Assembly (NCBI GenBank): GCA_029953675.1
Contig: JAMWBK010000013.1
Coordinates: forward strand, 496,001-560,000
DNA from: Rhodosorus marinus
Lineage: Eukaryota > Rhodophyta > Stylonematophyceae > Stylonematales > Stylonemataceae
Length of the DNA: 64,000 nucleotides
Reading direction: 5' to 3'
The notes under the pieces were generated by a model. It did not search any database. It had not been told where the DNA came from and worked only from the letters and a program-made list of their open reading frames with translations. The position numbers and the translations under genes were made by a program. Shown here one piece after another: positions 32,018 through 41,441 of this stretch; position 1 is the stretch's first letter; the number at the start of each line of letters is the position of its first letter.

Positions 32018-34081
32018 ATGGATGTCGCACGCAATATGAAAGCGGTTGGAGTGCTTCTGGTGGTGTTGACGGCCCTTATTCGAGGTGCTCTCAGTCAGAG
32101 GCTTTACTATGTTAACGTAAGGGCTGACTTCGGGACTACGCTTAACACTGGTGGTGTGGAAACCTTCTCAAGGAGACAGTTTGTCAATGGCCACGGAACA
32201 TTTAAGCCAGATTTGGATGTTGTTCCTCAGAAGCTGCTGGATTATTTGACCACTGATCTCCAAGTATCCTTCAGTAGGTCTTCCAGAGGCCCATTCAAGG
32301 GAACATCACTTCCCCCTACCACATCACTGTCCAAGGTGCGGACGGATGGGAGAAAGAATCTGAGTATAAAGGACGATTACCGACTCAGGTTTGTAAGCGA
32401 GCAGCGGGTTGTCACGGATGATCCCAAGACGATCCCAGAAATTACCAAAAACGAACAAACAGAGTCCAGAGCTATCACCTACGCAGGATTCTTCTTTAAG
32501 TACTTCTACAACAATGAGTTTGTCCCCCCGAAATATTACGAGTGTTTCAATGAGCCAATGGGCAAAGCCCAGGCACTGAAGAAGAAGGGCGAGAGTCAGA
32601 CAGAATTTATTGAAAGAATCTCCAGACTATGCACGAGACTCTGCAGAGAGGTGCGAAAGCACGTGCCTGAGACACGGACGGGTGGTCCAGCGAATGAGTT
32701 TGTTCGCCCTTCCTTCAATGACTTCGAAATGTTCAAGAACAGGATAAAGATATGGATGGACACCTCTGCGAGGGGAGGATGCCAAAGATTCGTATCCGAG
32801 CACGTCTATAACATCGGAGGCTCCTATGCTGAGGCCAATCTAGACCTTATTGGAACCTACACATCATGGTTGAACGATGGGGGAAAGCCAGATAAGTACC
32901 TCGTCAGCGAGATGGGACAGTATGTGGCCAGCTGGTACAACCGCAATAGGGGGTTTGCAGCTCGCCCCCTGTCCTCAAGGAACTTTTCGATAATCAACGA
33001 GGCTCTTAAAGTGTTGATGATGTTGATGAGGGTACCTGACAACGTCCTCCAGGTGATAACCTTTATTAATTTGGAAACCCAAGAACAAAGGGACATCAGG
33101 AATGGCAGACCCTATCCATGGAGCATGATTAACGAGAAGCAAGATGGCTCCGTAGAGTTTACAGACCTTGTGAAGTACTTCGAGCTTCTCAAGGGGTTCG
33201 ATGGAAATTTCGTCTACTCCAGCTCCGACGACATTCAGCTTAGCGTCAACGCACTCGCAACGAGGCAGAGGGGCTTTATCATCATGCAAAACCTATCTGG
33301 GAAACCAGCTCGCGTCAAATTTAACTTTCCCCACGGAATGGATAAGCTGAAGAGATGGACCCGTCGGCGTCTCCGAATCAGTGACGAGAAGCCCACAAAC
33401 GAGGAGAAGAGGCAGAACATTCTGGTGGGTGGAAACTTGATGTGGAAGATTGCTGGGAAACGGGCCAAGGCGGGGGGGACACTTACGCTTCCTGACACCA
33501 TTCGCCTGGACCAGTACGAGACGACGGTATTTCAGGTAACTTTTGACAAAGATTCGCGAGACCTGAGGTCTGTAAAACGATCACGGCACTTCGCGAAATC
33601 TGTTGAAAACAGCAGGAACTTGAAACCTGACTTCCCTGCACCAATCGAAAAGGACCAGAAGGTACACTACTTCTTCGACGACCTCCCAACATCATCACGA
33701 GGCGTTGTCGCGATTCGCATTGCTCATTCTCGACCACTCGGCAAAGTGGACAAGCCGAAGGTCTGGATTAACAATGTCCTGGTTCCATCTGAGTCCTTCA
33801 GTGCCGACGTAGCAGGAGGTTACAGAAAGTTTTCCGACGGAAGCTACTACGGTGTTTTCATAGTCTACTACGACCTCGAGGACTTTACGAAGGGAAAGCG
33901 TGCAAAGGTTTCTGTGTCCTACCCTGACAACGGCGGATGGTCTGTTTCAGTAGTCCTAGAGGTCGATCAATGCAGCGGTTCATCTTGCTGCGTGTTGGGT
34001 CATAGGAAGAATAGTCGAGCGTGCAAACCAAACAATGATAATGGAAATCGGAGGCCAATGCCAACACCTGTGCCGACGTAG
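32018..34081 (+). CDS. Secreted GH86-type glycoside hydrolase (agarase/porphyranase-like)
   Basis: Single exon, 687 residues. An N-terminal signal peptide (hydrophobic GVLLVVLTALIRGALS, about residues 10-26) sends it to the wall. The catalytic barrel shows YAGFFFKYFYN, YYECFNEP with acid/base candidate E179, KIWMDTS, SYAEANLDLIGTYTSW, and nucleophile candidate E298 in LVSEMGQY. This order matches bacterial GH86 beta-agarases and beta-porphyranases, which cut agar-type galactans. Residues from about 430 on form the beta-sandwich part, and the end is Pro-rich after a CSGSSCC cluster. Inferred role: remodelling of the alga's own wall galactan. Exact substrate is unknown. It is isolated between repeats, and the host-like coding sequence is intact. 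Confidence 0.8.
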   Translation: MDVARNMKAVGVLLVVLTALIRGALSQRLYYVNVRADFGTTLNTGGVETFSRRQFVNGHGTFKPDLDVVPQKLLDYLTTDLQVSFSRSSRGPFKGTSLPPTTSLSKVRTDGRKNLSIKDDYRLRFVSEQRVVTDDPKTIPEITKNEQTESRAITYAGFFFKYFYNNEFVPPKYYECFNEPMGKAQALKKKGESQTEFIERISRLCTRLCREVRKHVPETRTGGPANEFVRPSFNDFEMFKNRIKIWMDTSARGGCQRFVSEHVYNIGGSYAEANLDLIGTYTSWLNDGGKPDKYLVSEMGQYVASWYNRNRGFAARPLSSRNFSIINEALKVLMMLMRVPDNVLQVITFINLETQEQRDIRNGRPYPWSMINEKQDGSVEFTDLVKYFELLKGFDGNFVYSSSDDIQLSVNALATRQRGFIIMQNLSGKPARVKFNFPHGMDKLKRWTRRRLRISDEKPTNEEKRQNILVGGNLMWKIAGKRAKAGGTLTLPDTIRLDQYETTVFQVTFDKDSRDLRSVKRSRHFAKSVENSRNLKPDFPAPIEKDQKVHYFFDDLPTSSRGVVAIRIAHSRPLGKVDKPKVWINNVLVPSESFSADVAGGYRKFSDGSYYGVFIVYYDLEDFTKGKRAKVSVSYPDNGGWSVSVVLEVDQCSGSSCCVLGHRKNSRACKPNNDNGNRRPMPTPVPT

Positions 34082-34230
34082 TACGGATCTTGAAGTACTT
34101 TGGTTACTCAACGTCCACGTACTACTTGGCGGTGAAGGGGTCACCGTCAGCAGGAAGCGTCAATTGGTGAACATGTACATTAGGAATTAAATACCAATCC
34201 GAAATTCTCACAGTTTTTTTCCTCGGCTTA

Positions 34231-35190
34231 TTAATATGTCGCTCTCCTCCCGCCAACACCTCGCTGATCATCTAAGGGGAAAGACAGAACAAGGCCCACT
34301 GGTGTCGATGGAAAACCCCTCACTGCAAGGTCGTAAGCTCGTGCTGCCAGTGTAAGCAACTGACTAGCTCGAATCCACTTGAACCCGATACGCCCTGCTG
34401 ACTTGAGACGGTATTCTCGACCCAAATCTCCATCGCGATGATCCACTATAGATAGAAGAACACGCCGATTGTCGGGAAAGATCCCATACCGAGGATCACC
34501 TCCCTCTCGTCGATCTTTGCTCCACTCCCGTAATCTGTTCACATGAACTATAGATTCCTTCTCCCGACTTGCTTCACTCGCAATCATTTAGCTAAACATC
34601 TGATAGCCATGTTTTCAACATATACGGTCCCACCATGGGGTCTTCAACTTGCGCCCGACGCCGAGATCGTCTGGAGGGTAGTACCAAACCACCGTATCCC
34701 CCTGTGGAACTTTGTCTACTTAACTGTACCATCAGACGCCTTCTTTGCCACATGCTTCGCCTTCCAACTGCGATCGTACTACTCCCGATGCAAACATCCG
34801 ATGATGATTTACGCGCCAGAGTAGAACAAGCTACCGGCGAGAAAGTCACTAGCAGTACTGCGACATGTAGCCCCTGCATGAGGGAAACGTGCATAAACTT
34901 CATTTTTAGACGCTTCCGAACACTACGTCACTGGACATAGTTGTCCACCAAAATTGCCTCTGTAGTCGACCCAACGTTCTCACTACACAAGGATGACCAA
35001 CTGTGATAGCCCCGTGACAAGGACGTAGAACTTCTTCTCTGCAAAACGTCCGGAGCCAGTATTGGTGACCCTTTTTCTCCACGCGACACAGCAACCCGTC
35101 TTCGTTGATGATAAACTTCCCCGCCCTGTCCTCCGCCGTAGAAACGGCTCCAGAGCACCAAACTCCGCCACTTCAGCTTTCCTAAGCTCA
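34231..35190 (-). mobile_element. Ty3/gypsy integrase remnant with deleted core
   Basis: On minus, 35100-34906 reads the integrase N-terminal zinc-binding region (CHGAITVGHPCVVRTLGRLQ then RQFWWTTM). 34760-34610 reads the C-terminal region (GDTVVWYYPPDDLGVGRKLK, then GPYMLKTWLSDV one frame over) and 34560-34530 IVHVNRLREW. The catalytic core between them is absent; that position holds a fragment of the host MATE gene. Frameshifts are present. No LTRs or RT were found. Confidence 0.7.
34812..34905 (-). pseudogene. Fragment of the MATE transporter gene
   Basis: This ~95-base segment is the reverse complement of positions about 39092-39186 inside the intact MATE gene, with about ten or so differences. 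It reads MHVSLMQGLHVAVLLVTFSP against MYVSLILGLLVAVLLLTFSP in the gene. No introns or flanking gene sequence accompany it. It lies exactly between the N- and C-terminal parts of the gypsy integrase remnant. Confidence 0.75.
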
Positions 35191-35520
35191 TGAATGGCGT
35201 TCTTTTGGTCGCCCCAAGAGTCGCCGTGCAACGTTTCTGACCTAGGAGCCCTCATGAACGTTCTTCCCTTGCCTCATCCCGGTGGGAAGGTAACTTCCTA
35301 CTTTGCGCGACTCGCTACACACCCACCATTAGACACGCAGTCACCTCGCCAGCTACGGCCCCTTCCACTGGGTTGCGTTAGTCTTGGATGAACGTGTGGG
35401 ATTCACCCCAACTGAATATTGCTCGACAAAGAAGGTCATGCGATCCGAGTTGAACTGCATACGTCCAGGGCATGGTAGAGTAAGACGGAGAATTCTAGAC
35501 GACGCAGTAGGTGGAGAACA

Positions 35521-36651
35521 ATGAGCCGAGGTGAGGAGCAGGTGGGAGGTCATGGAGGTAGCATGGTAGTGGAAGGGTCGCATCTTCTCAAAGCGTGCCT
35601 GGAGCCAGAGTTGGAGTTTTATAAACGATTAGAAAATGACTCTCTGGCGGAGTACGCCCCAGAATTCCATGGAACAGTTACGAAGGACGGGAAAGAATTT
35701 CTGGTGCGTTGATCAGCTTCCTGACAAGGAAAAAATGCGTGGACAACTCATCACGGCGTATTTTTTGTGGCAGATTCTAGAAAACCTCACCGAAGGAATG
35801 CAAGATCCGGTTGTTATGGATATAAAAATGGGAACCACAACTTTTGTCGAGGGTGCAGAAGATCTAGATACGAAAAGGATGGATCTGCTCAAGAAAATGA
35901 TCAAGGTAACGCAAAAAAAAACAGATAAATCTCCAGCACGAAACAAGGTTCCTAAAGGAAAATTTTGTTTATTGCAAACTTAGGTTGATCCAAACGCACC
36001 GTCAGAGCGTCAACGAGAGACTGGAATCAGCAAGCGCGAGTACATGCTGTTCAGGGAAGGAATCAGCTCAACTACCAGCCTAGGGTTTCGAATTGAGGGC
36101 ATAAAGCGCATCCACGCAGACGACGCCTCCAAGGTACTGCTGCCGCGAGCTATACGGATAAAAGATTGAAGTCACGCCCTCATAGTTTCGGGTTTGGAAC
36201 GTTTTGGGCCGTGCACGTTTTAGATTGAGATTGATTTCAAGAAGGTTAAGTCCCCCGACCAAGTGCTGGAGGCCCTGAAAGTTTTCACTAGTTTTCGACC
36301 TCAAGTAGCTGCCGAATTCAAAAAGCTCTTAGCCGAACTGGAGCAAGTTCTTCGAGGGAGTAGGTTATTCGCATCTCACAAAGTAAGTTCTGAACCTAAC
36401 CCCTCAACCCAGAAAACAAAAAGAAGCTAAGTTTTTTCTCATCCCCCCCTTAAAACCCACCGCAGGCGACCGGATCCTCAATTCTCTTTTTGTATGATGC
36501 GAAGAGCAGCACGGTAAAGCTCCGCCTCATCGATTTTGCCAAAACCCTTCCGTCGAACAAGCATGTTTCTCACGAGCACGGGGAGGATTCAGGTGATGGC
36601 TACTTCTACGGACTCGGCAAGCTAGCTGACATATGGAACCTTCTGACTTAG
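35521..36651 (+). CDS. Inositol polyphosphate kinase (IPK/IPMK family), 5 exons
   Basis: Exons 35521-35703, 35774-35905, 35984-36133, 36224-36382 and 36466-36651, all phase 0 with GT-AG introns of 70-90 bases, give 269 residues. Diagnostic motifs are the inositol-binding P-x3-D-x-K-x-G (P73, D77, K79, G81 in DPVVMDIKMG), SLGFRIEGIK, the S-S-L-L type box (SSILFLYD, 212-219) and the metal-binding IDF with D231 (RLIDFAKT). The tail reads DGYFYGLGKL. The length matches plant-type inositol polyphosphate multikinases rather than longer IP6 kinases. It would phosphorylate inositol phosphates (IP3/IP4 towards IP5) in nucleus or cytosol; which positions it uses is not visible. Confidence 0.88.
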
Positions 36652-36720
36652 TACTCATTTCCGCCGAGCTCGTCGAGGTTCGCATCGTTTCGCATTAGAC
36701 GAGGCAGCTGTCTGCAAGAC

Positions 36721-37194
36721 ATGATCCGTAATGTTGGCAATTCAATCTGTGTCCAAAACCATCGAGTCTGCATATGTCCTACTTGTGAACGAGGTAAAAC
36801 CTGAAAAAATCTCGTTCGTTTAACATAGAGTTCTAAACCTGTGAGCTGAAGAGAGCACCTTAGCTGACGGCACCTTAACTGATACGGAGAAAGTCACTTC
36901 ACAAGTCCCCTCAACCCCTTCCCGAGCCAAGCCATCCGCCCTGTGCCAGTCGTCACTTGAGCGTGACTTTCGCTACCTGAAATCTCTTCCAAACAGGCTC
37001 GAGACGGAACCATTTCTGAAAATTGCGGCAGGACAGTAAGATGGTTCATCAGTACCAAAAAACTCCGCATCTTGCCATGAGAATAACTAAACAGTACTCC
37101 GCCAGCTGGCTGGTGCCGCGTGCGAGTCGTTGATCGTCGTGCCCAGTACTGGATAAGAGCGCCTAGTAACCATAATACGCGCTATACAAAATGA
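36721..37194 (+). CDS. Small Cys-containing hypothetical protein, 3 exons
   Basis: Exons 36721-36793, 36846-37035 and 37095-37194 join in phases 1 and 2 across GT-AG introns to give 120 residues with no stop. The N terminus carries a Cys/His cluster (SICVQNHRVCICPTC) that could bind a metal. The middle is Ser/Pro/Thr-rich, then SSLERDFRYLKSLPNRLETE. The C terminus is Arg-rich (PAGWCRVRVVDRRAQYWIRA). I do not recognise the family. It starts only 70 bases after the inositol kinase stop on the same strand; no ATG upstream is better. The consistency of phase is the main support. Confidence 0.45.
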
Positions 37195-37522
37195 AAGCGC
37201 TAACGGATCCCGGAGCGTATCCCTGAGGCCTACTCACAAACCGCGAAAAGAGTATATAATTAAAGAGTTAGCACTGGACGATGATAGTTTTTTCGAGGAT
37301 ACTCTCGTCGAGGAATTAGTGCGCAACACTTATCTGTCAGCTGAGACTGTACTGGAAGTGGTTTCTCTTCCATGCGCACCTTTGAAGCTCATAAAGGTCG
37401 ACGTTGGTGGCAGTTTCTGGTCTCCTGACGGTAATTGCCGAAGTAATTCATACAGTAAAAGGGCTCGTGATTGGTTCAGTTTCGTAACCGCAAGATTAGA
37501 TCAAACGTCATTTGAGAAGTAG
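37195..37522 (+). other. Open, coding-like frame without a start
   Basis: A frame open from about 37158 to 37522 reads EYIIKELALDDDSFFEDTLV then EELVRNTYLSAETVLEVVSL. Amino-acid composition looks like real protein, but it lacks any Met. It may be an exon of an unrecognised gene or of an alternative form of the preceding one. Confidence 0.3.
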
Positions 37523-38617
37523 GGACCAAGTGGACGTCAAAGGAGCCAAGAGACAAAACGGCCAGAATGCTCAGTTAGCTGGAAAAAGATAATTAAGTTC
37601 AGCTATACGCTATTTACGAAACAAGCTCCATTGAATCTTCGGCCTAGTTTCCTTCCTCTCATGGTAGGTGCAGTGAATGGACGATGACGGTGGAATGTAT
37701 GGCGCATGCTGAGTTCCGAGCACCTCACTGATGAACTAGTGTGGTTTGGCGGTCCTCAAATTGTGCACAATACTGTCTTCCCGCTTGCCATCTATTGGAG
37801 CTCCTCTGGTAGCGCAGGGCGCTTTCGCGGTGGCAGTGATTTTTCGAACACCTATGCACCCATGCGCCGATGAGCTGAAACTTCCAACTCAATCGTGAAA
37901 CCCTCTCCCTTGCACATACTCACAAAGGCCCTGTCGTGGTGGTGGTGATTTTTTTCGAACAACTATGTACCCATGCGCAGATACGCTGAACCTTCCAACC
38001 CAATCTAGAATCTCTCTCAGTGCACATCCTCACCATGAGCTGAACACGATTGGTTTCAATGCTAAAATCCGAGCAAATAGCTTGCAAAGATCCTCGGCGA
38101 AAAAGTCGCAAGGCTAAAGTGAGCTTCAAGGACTGAATAGAATTCTAACTACATTAGGACTGATAAGTCCCAAACGCGCTTCTGGCCTGTCCTGAGATTT
38201 CGGTTGCCACTCATTTTGATCTTGTTTGATCGGGAGATCGGCAACTGAATCTGGCTTCGATCTTTCGAATATGTGGGTACTGTGGGTCTCACGGAGAAGG
38301 ATAAAACGGCAGGGGTGCAGTTGTGGAAATAGGCCAGATATTAATCCGAACTTGACGACGACAGAGGAGCAAACCTGATTTCTGTGAAAGCTTTACATAC
38401 CCGCTTAATCCGATCTCGCTTCGATCTCGCTTTTGTGAGAGCGCTGCACAATCCTCAGGTGTTGCGTGTGATTGGGTTGGCTGTTGCTATGGCCGCTGTG
38501 ATGAATAAGAGCTCGTGGGAACTTAATGCCGTCCAGACGTCAGAATTCTAAATTGGGTTGCATTGTCGTGGAGGCAAGACTTTCTAGCTCATATTCGTTT
38601 GCCGCCGCTCTGACAGA
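37523..38617. other. No gene seen
   Basis: Upstream region of the MATE gene. It contains a diverged tandem duplication around 37830-38040 (repeated cacctatgcacccatgcgc and gctgaa-cttccaa-ccaat words). No coding frame is supportable. Confidence 0.45.
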
Positions 38618-40183
38618 ATGAAGCCGGACAGAGAGAGAGAGCATGCCAGAGCTGCGGGCGATTCTGTTGGTTTTGACCGAGTCGCGTCGCACGGGTTGGC
38701 GTTCATGGTCGGCAATGCACTCCCGAGCGTACGCACAGTACGGCGTCCCGTGCAGCGTTCAAAGGTTGCCTGCATTACCAACCCCGTACCGTCGAGATTC
38801 AAGCCGAAGCGGTTTGTAAAGGGGTTGGTGTCAATCGACCGCAAACGTGACAGAAAGATTTTGGGGATAGCTTTACCTGCATTATTCACCTTGATGGTTG
38901 AGCCAATGCTCTCAGCAGTGGATACTGGATTCATCGGTCGGCTTGGCGTATCTGAGTTAGCTGGAGTTGGAATCGCCGTCGCTCTTATCCGGTCGTCATT
39001 TGCCCTCTTCAACTTCCTGGCTGCATCTACTACGCCGACAGTGGCCGCAGCTTCGGATCGGGAGGAATGCTCGAAGATTATCGTTGAGAATATGTACGTT
39101 TCCCTCATACTGGGGTTACTTGTCGCAGTACTGCTATTGACTTTCTCGCCGGGAGCTTGTTCAGCTCTGGCGGGTAAATCATCAGCGGATATTGTTCCAA
39201 TAGCTGTTCTGTACGCTAGATGGCGCGCGATTGCTGCCCCAGCTTTGTTCGGCGGTTTTGTCTTGAGCGGGGCGCTGAGGGGTTTACAGGATACGATCAC
39301 TCCGCTCATATCAGCGCTAGCATCAAATGGACTTAACGTGGTTCTGGACTACATTACGATTTACTACCTCAATTGGGGGGTTGCAGGAGTCGCGATAGCG
39401 ACTAGCATATCTCAAATAGCGAACACTGTGATCCTGCTTGTGGCAATGCTCAACAGACGCATAGTGAATTTCAAGGATCTGTCCAGACTCCCTTCTATGG
39501 ACACTGTGCGACAGGTAGGGTTCGGAGCGGTGCTATCTATTCGAACGATGAGCATACTAGCGACGTTCATCAGCTCAAGCCGATTGGCAGCTTCGCGAGG
39601 GGCCGTCGCTCTTGCTGGGTACGAAGTCGCGCGTCAAGTATGGATTTTCCAGGCTTTCGTCCTTGACGCTCTGGCTGTTGCAGCGCAGAGCTTCATCTCC
39701 GGGTTTCTTGCGAAAGGCAATATGTTCGAAGCCCGTCGGTATAGTTCGAGACTGCTGCAGATCGGACTATGGTGTGGGGCGCTTCTTGGTGTCCTTGTAT
39801 GGGCTTCATCTAGTTCGATTCCGGCTTTGTTCGTTGGAGACCCAGCAACTAGAGAGATGGCAGGAACAATGTTGAGGTACATCGCTCCGTTGCAACCTAT
39901 CTGCGCTCTGGTTTTTGTTTACGACGGGATCTTTATTGCTGCACGCGATTTTACTTATACTGCGCAAAGCATTTTCTTAGCTGGTGTGGGTTCGTGGATT
40001 GCCCTAGTATACGCGGCATCCCTTCCAGCAACTAGCGTGGGTGCTGTTTGGATGGGTGTCAATGTGCTAATGATAGGCCGTGCGGTCGCGCTTGGCTCCC
40101 GATATTTATCGCGCCGCGGGCCTATTCCGCCCTCATCAGATGACGACGTGGAGGAATTAGAAGCCCCCAAACCTGCTCAGTAG
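38618..40183 (+). CDS. MATE-family transporter, probably plastid-targeted
   Basis: Single exon, up to 521 residues. Residues 1-75 are basic and Ser/Arg-rich without acidic clusters beyond the first 10, as in transit peptides; Met30 (38705) is an alternative start. The body starts DRKILGIALPALFTLMVEPM and GFIGRLGVSELAGVGIAVAL, classic MATE/DinF sequence. About 12 hydrophobic segments are spaced through to residue 495, with ALRGLQDTITPL and a second-half VLSIRTMSILATF. The C terminus is acidic and cytosolic-like. Related plant proteins export organic anions or phenolic acids using H+ or Na+ gradients in plastid envelopes; the substrate here is unknown. A 95-base fragment lies at 34812-34905. 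Confidence 0.88.
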   Translation: MKPDREREHARAAGDSVGFDRVASHGLAFMVGNALPSVRTVRRPVQRSKVACITNPVPSRFKPKRFVKGLVSIDRKRDRKILGIALPALFTLMVEPMLSAVDTGFIGRLGVSELAGVGIAVALIRSSFALFNFLAASTTPTVAAASDREECSKIIVENMYVSLILGLLVAVLLLTFSPGACSALAGKSSADIVPIAVLYARWRAIAAPALFGGFVLSGALRGLQDTITPLISALASNGLNVVLDYITIYYLNWGVAGVAIATSISQIANTVILLVAMLNRRIVNFKDLSRLPSMDTVRQVGFGAVLSIRTMSILATFISSSRLAASRGAVALAGYEVARQVWIFQAFVLDALAVAAQSFISGFLAKGNMFEARRYSSRLLQIGLWCGALLGVLVWASSSSIPALFVGDPATREMAGTMLRYIAPLQPICALVFVYDGIFIAARDFTYTAQSIFLAGVGSWIALVYAASLPATSVGAVWMGVNVLMIGRAVALGSRYLSRRGPIPPSSDDDVEELEAPKPAQ

Positions 40184-41441
40184 CTTCCCTTGAGCAACCT
40201 GTAAATATGGAGTGTCCTGATTGTGTCGATATGTCTGTCAGAGTTCCGTAGAATACATACAAGCACAATAGATTTGACCGATTGCCGAGCGCGGAAGATG
40301 CAGCGAGATACAACGGAGCGCCTGATCGGTCCGTGGGAATACATACAAATCAAGAGCATTTGAAGCGATTGCAGGGCGCGGAACCTCAAGAAGATTACTA
40401 GCCCGGAGCAGGAACCTTCCTGAGACAGTGTTTCATCAATGACCTCCTGGACGACACTAGCACATGCCCAACCTCGTGTATCATGAACAAGAAACGTTAG
40501 TGCCAATATTTTATGTGCGACTTCGTTAATACTAAAGTTTTACCTCTTGAAAGCTATCGATTGGTTACCATTTAATGCTAGATCGAAGACATGCCATCGG
40601 TCTAGGCTTTTTACTAGGAATCAGCCTTCCCGATTGGAGGCTGGTAATGCAAAGGCTGGTGGTAAATGTCTGAACTAAACCGGACACTCCCGCCGCAGAT
40701 CTGGCGTCGTTCTCACAGATCTTACCTATAAGCTCTTGGATGCTGTGTATCCTGACTAGAAGATATCGATGATTGGACTCTCAACGGAAGGTTGACCGTC
40801 AAGACGGACTCTGCAGCACGTCCTCGCGTACTTGCGGTGGAGGACAGAGCAGCGCCACGAACAGCTCCTGGACCCCGACCAATTGTGTCTAGAGAGCGTT
40901 CGGCGGATTTGGTTTACTGCAAACATGACTGTTTGCGCGGCATCCGCTTCGTCCTCGGCGCAAAACCATGCAAACAGTGGCAAGGCTCTTTTTTTTTCGG
41001 GTAGTTTTCTCGAACTAGTGTTGCAAAGATTATCTTGGTGAAACGCAAGGTAATTTACCAACAACGAAAACCAGCGAAAGGCAGCATGGACTCGAAAAAA
41101 AATTGTCCAAGCAAGTTCTTGTTTAAGGAGTTCTACAAGCGAGCTCGCGAAGCACAATGGTCGAATGAAATACACGTATCTAGGGCACATTTGCATAGTT
41201 TACCCAACGCCAACCCAATTATTCTTGTGAAAGCGCAGAAGCCAGTTGCAAGTAGTGCGGTCAGCTTTGCGAGGCCAAAAAAAAAAAAGGGACGCGTGAT
41301 GGTCAGGATCGCTTTGCTTGTGCTAACGCGCTTGGCAAGAACAAAAGTCGGAGCAGCGGAATAGGCCTCGGGCTCAGTGAGCAAAACAGCACATGGCTTG
41401 AACCTTGACAACTCGGTCGTTGCAAAGGATGAATTTAGTTT
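40184..41441. other. No gene seen
   Basis: Contains a short diverged duplication around 40240-40360 (gaatacatacaa...gatttgaccgattgc and gaatacatacaaatcaagagcatttgaagcgattgc). Small ORFs here have no recognisable content. The last ~60 bases should be the WDR24-like gene's leader. Confidence 0.45.

Noticed and set aside
34592-34903. 103-codon minus ORF considered as a gene
   Set aside because: It is a chimera of a MATE gene fragment and gypsy integrase sequence read through a junction.
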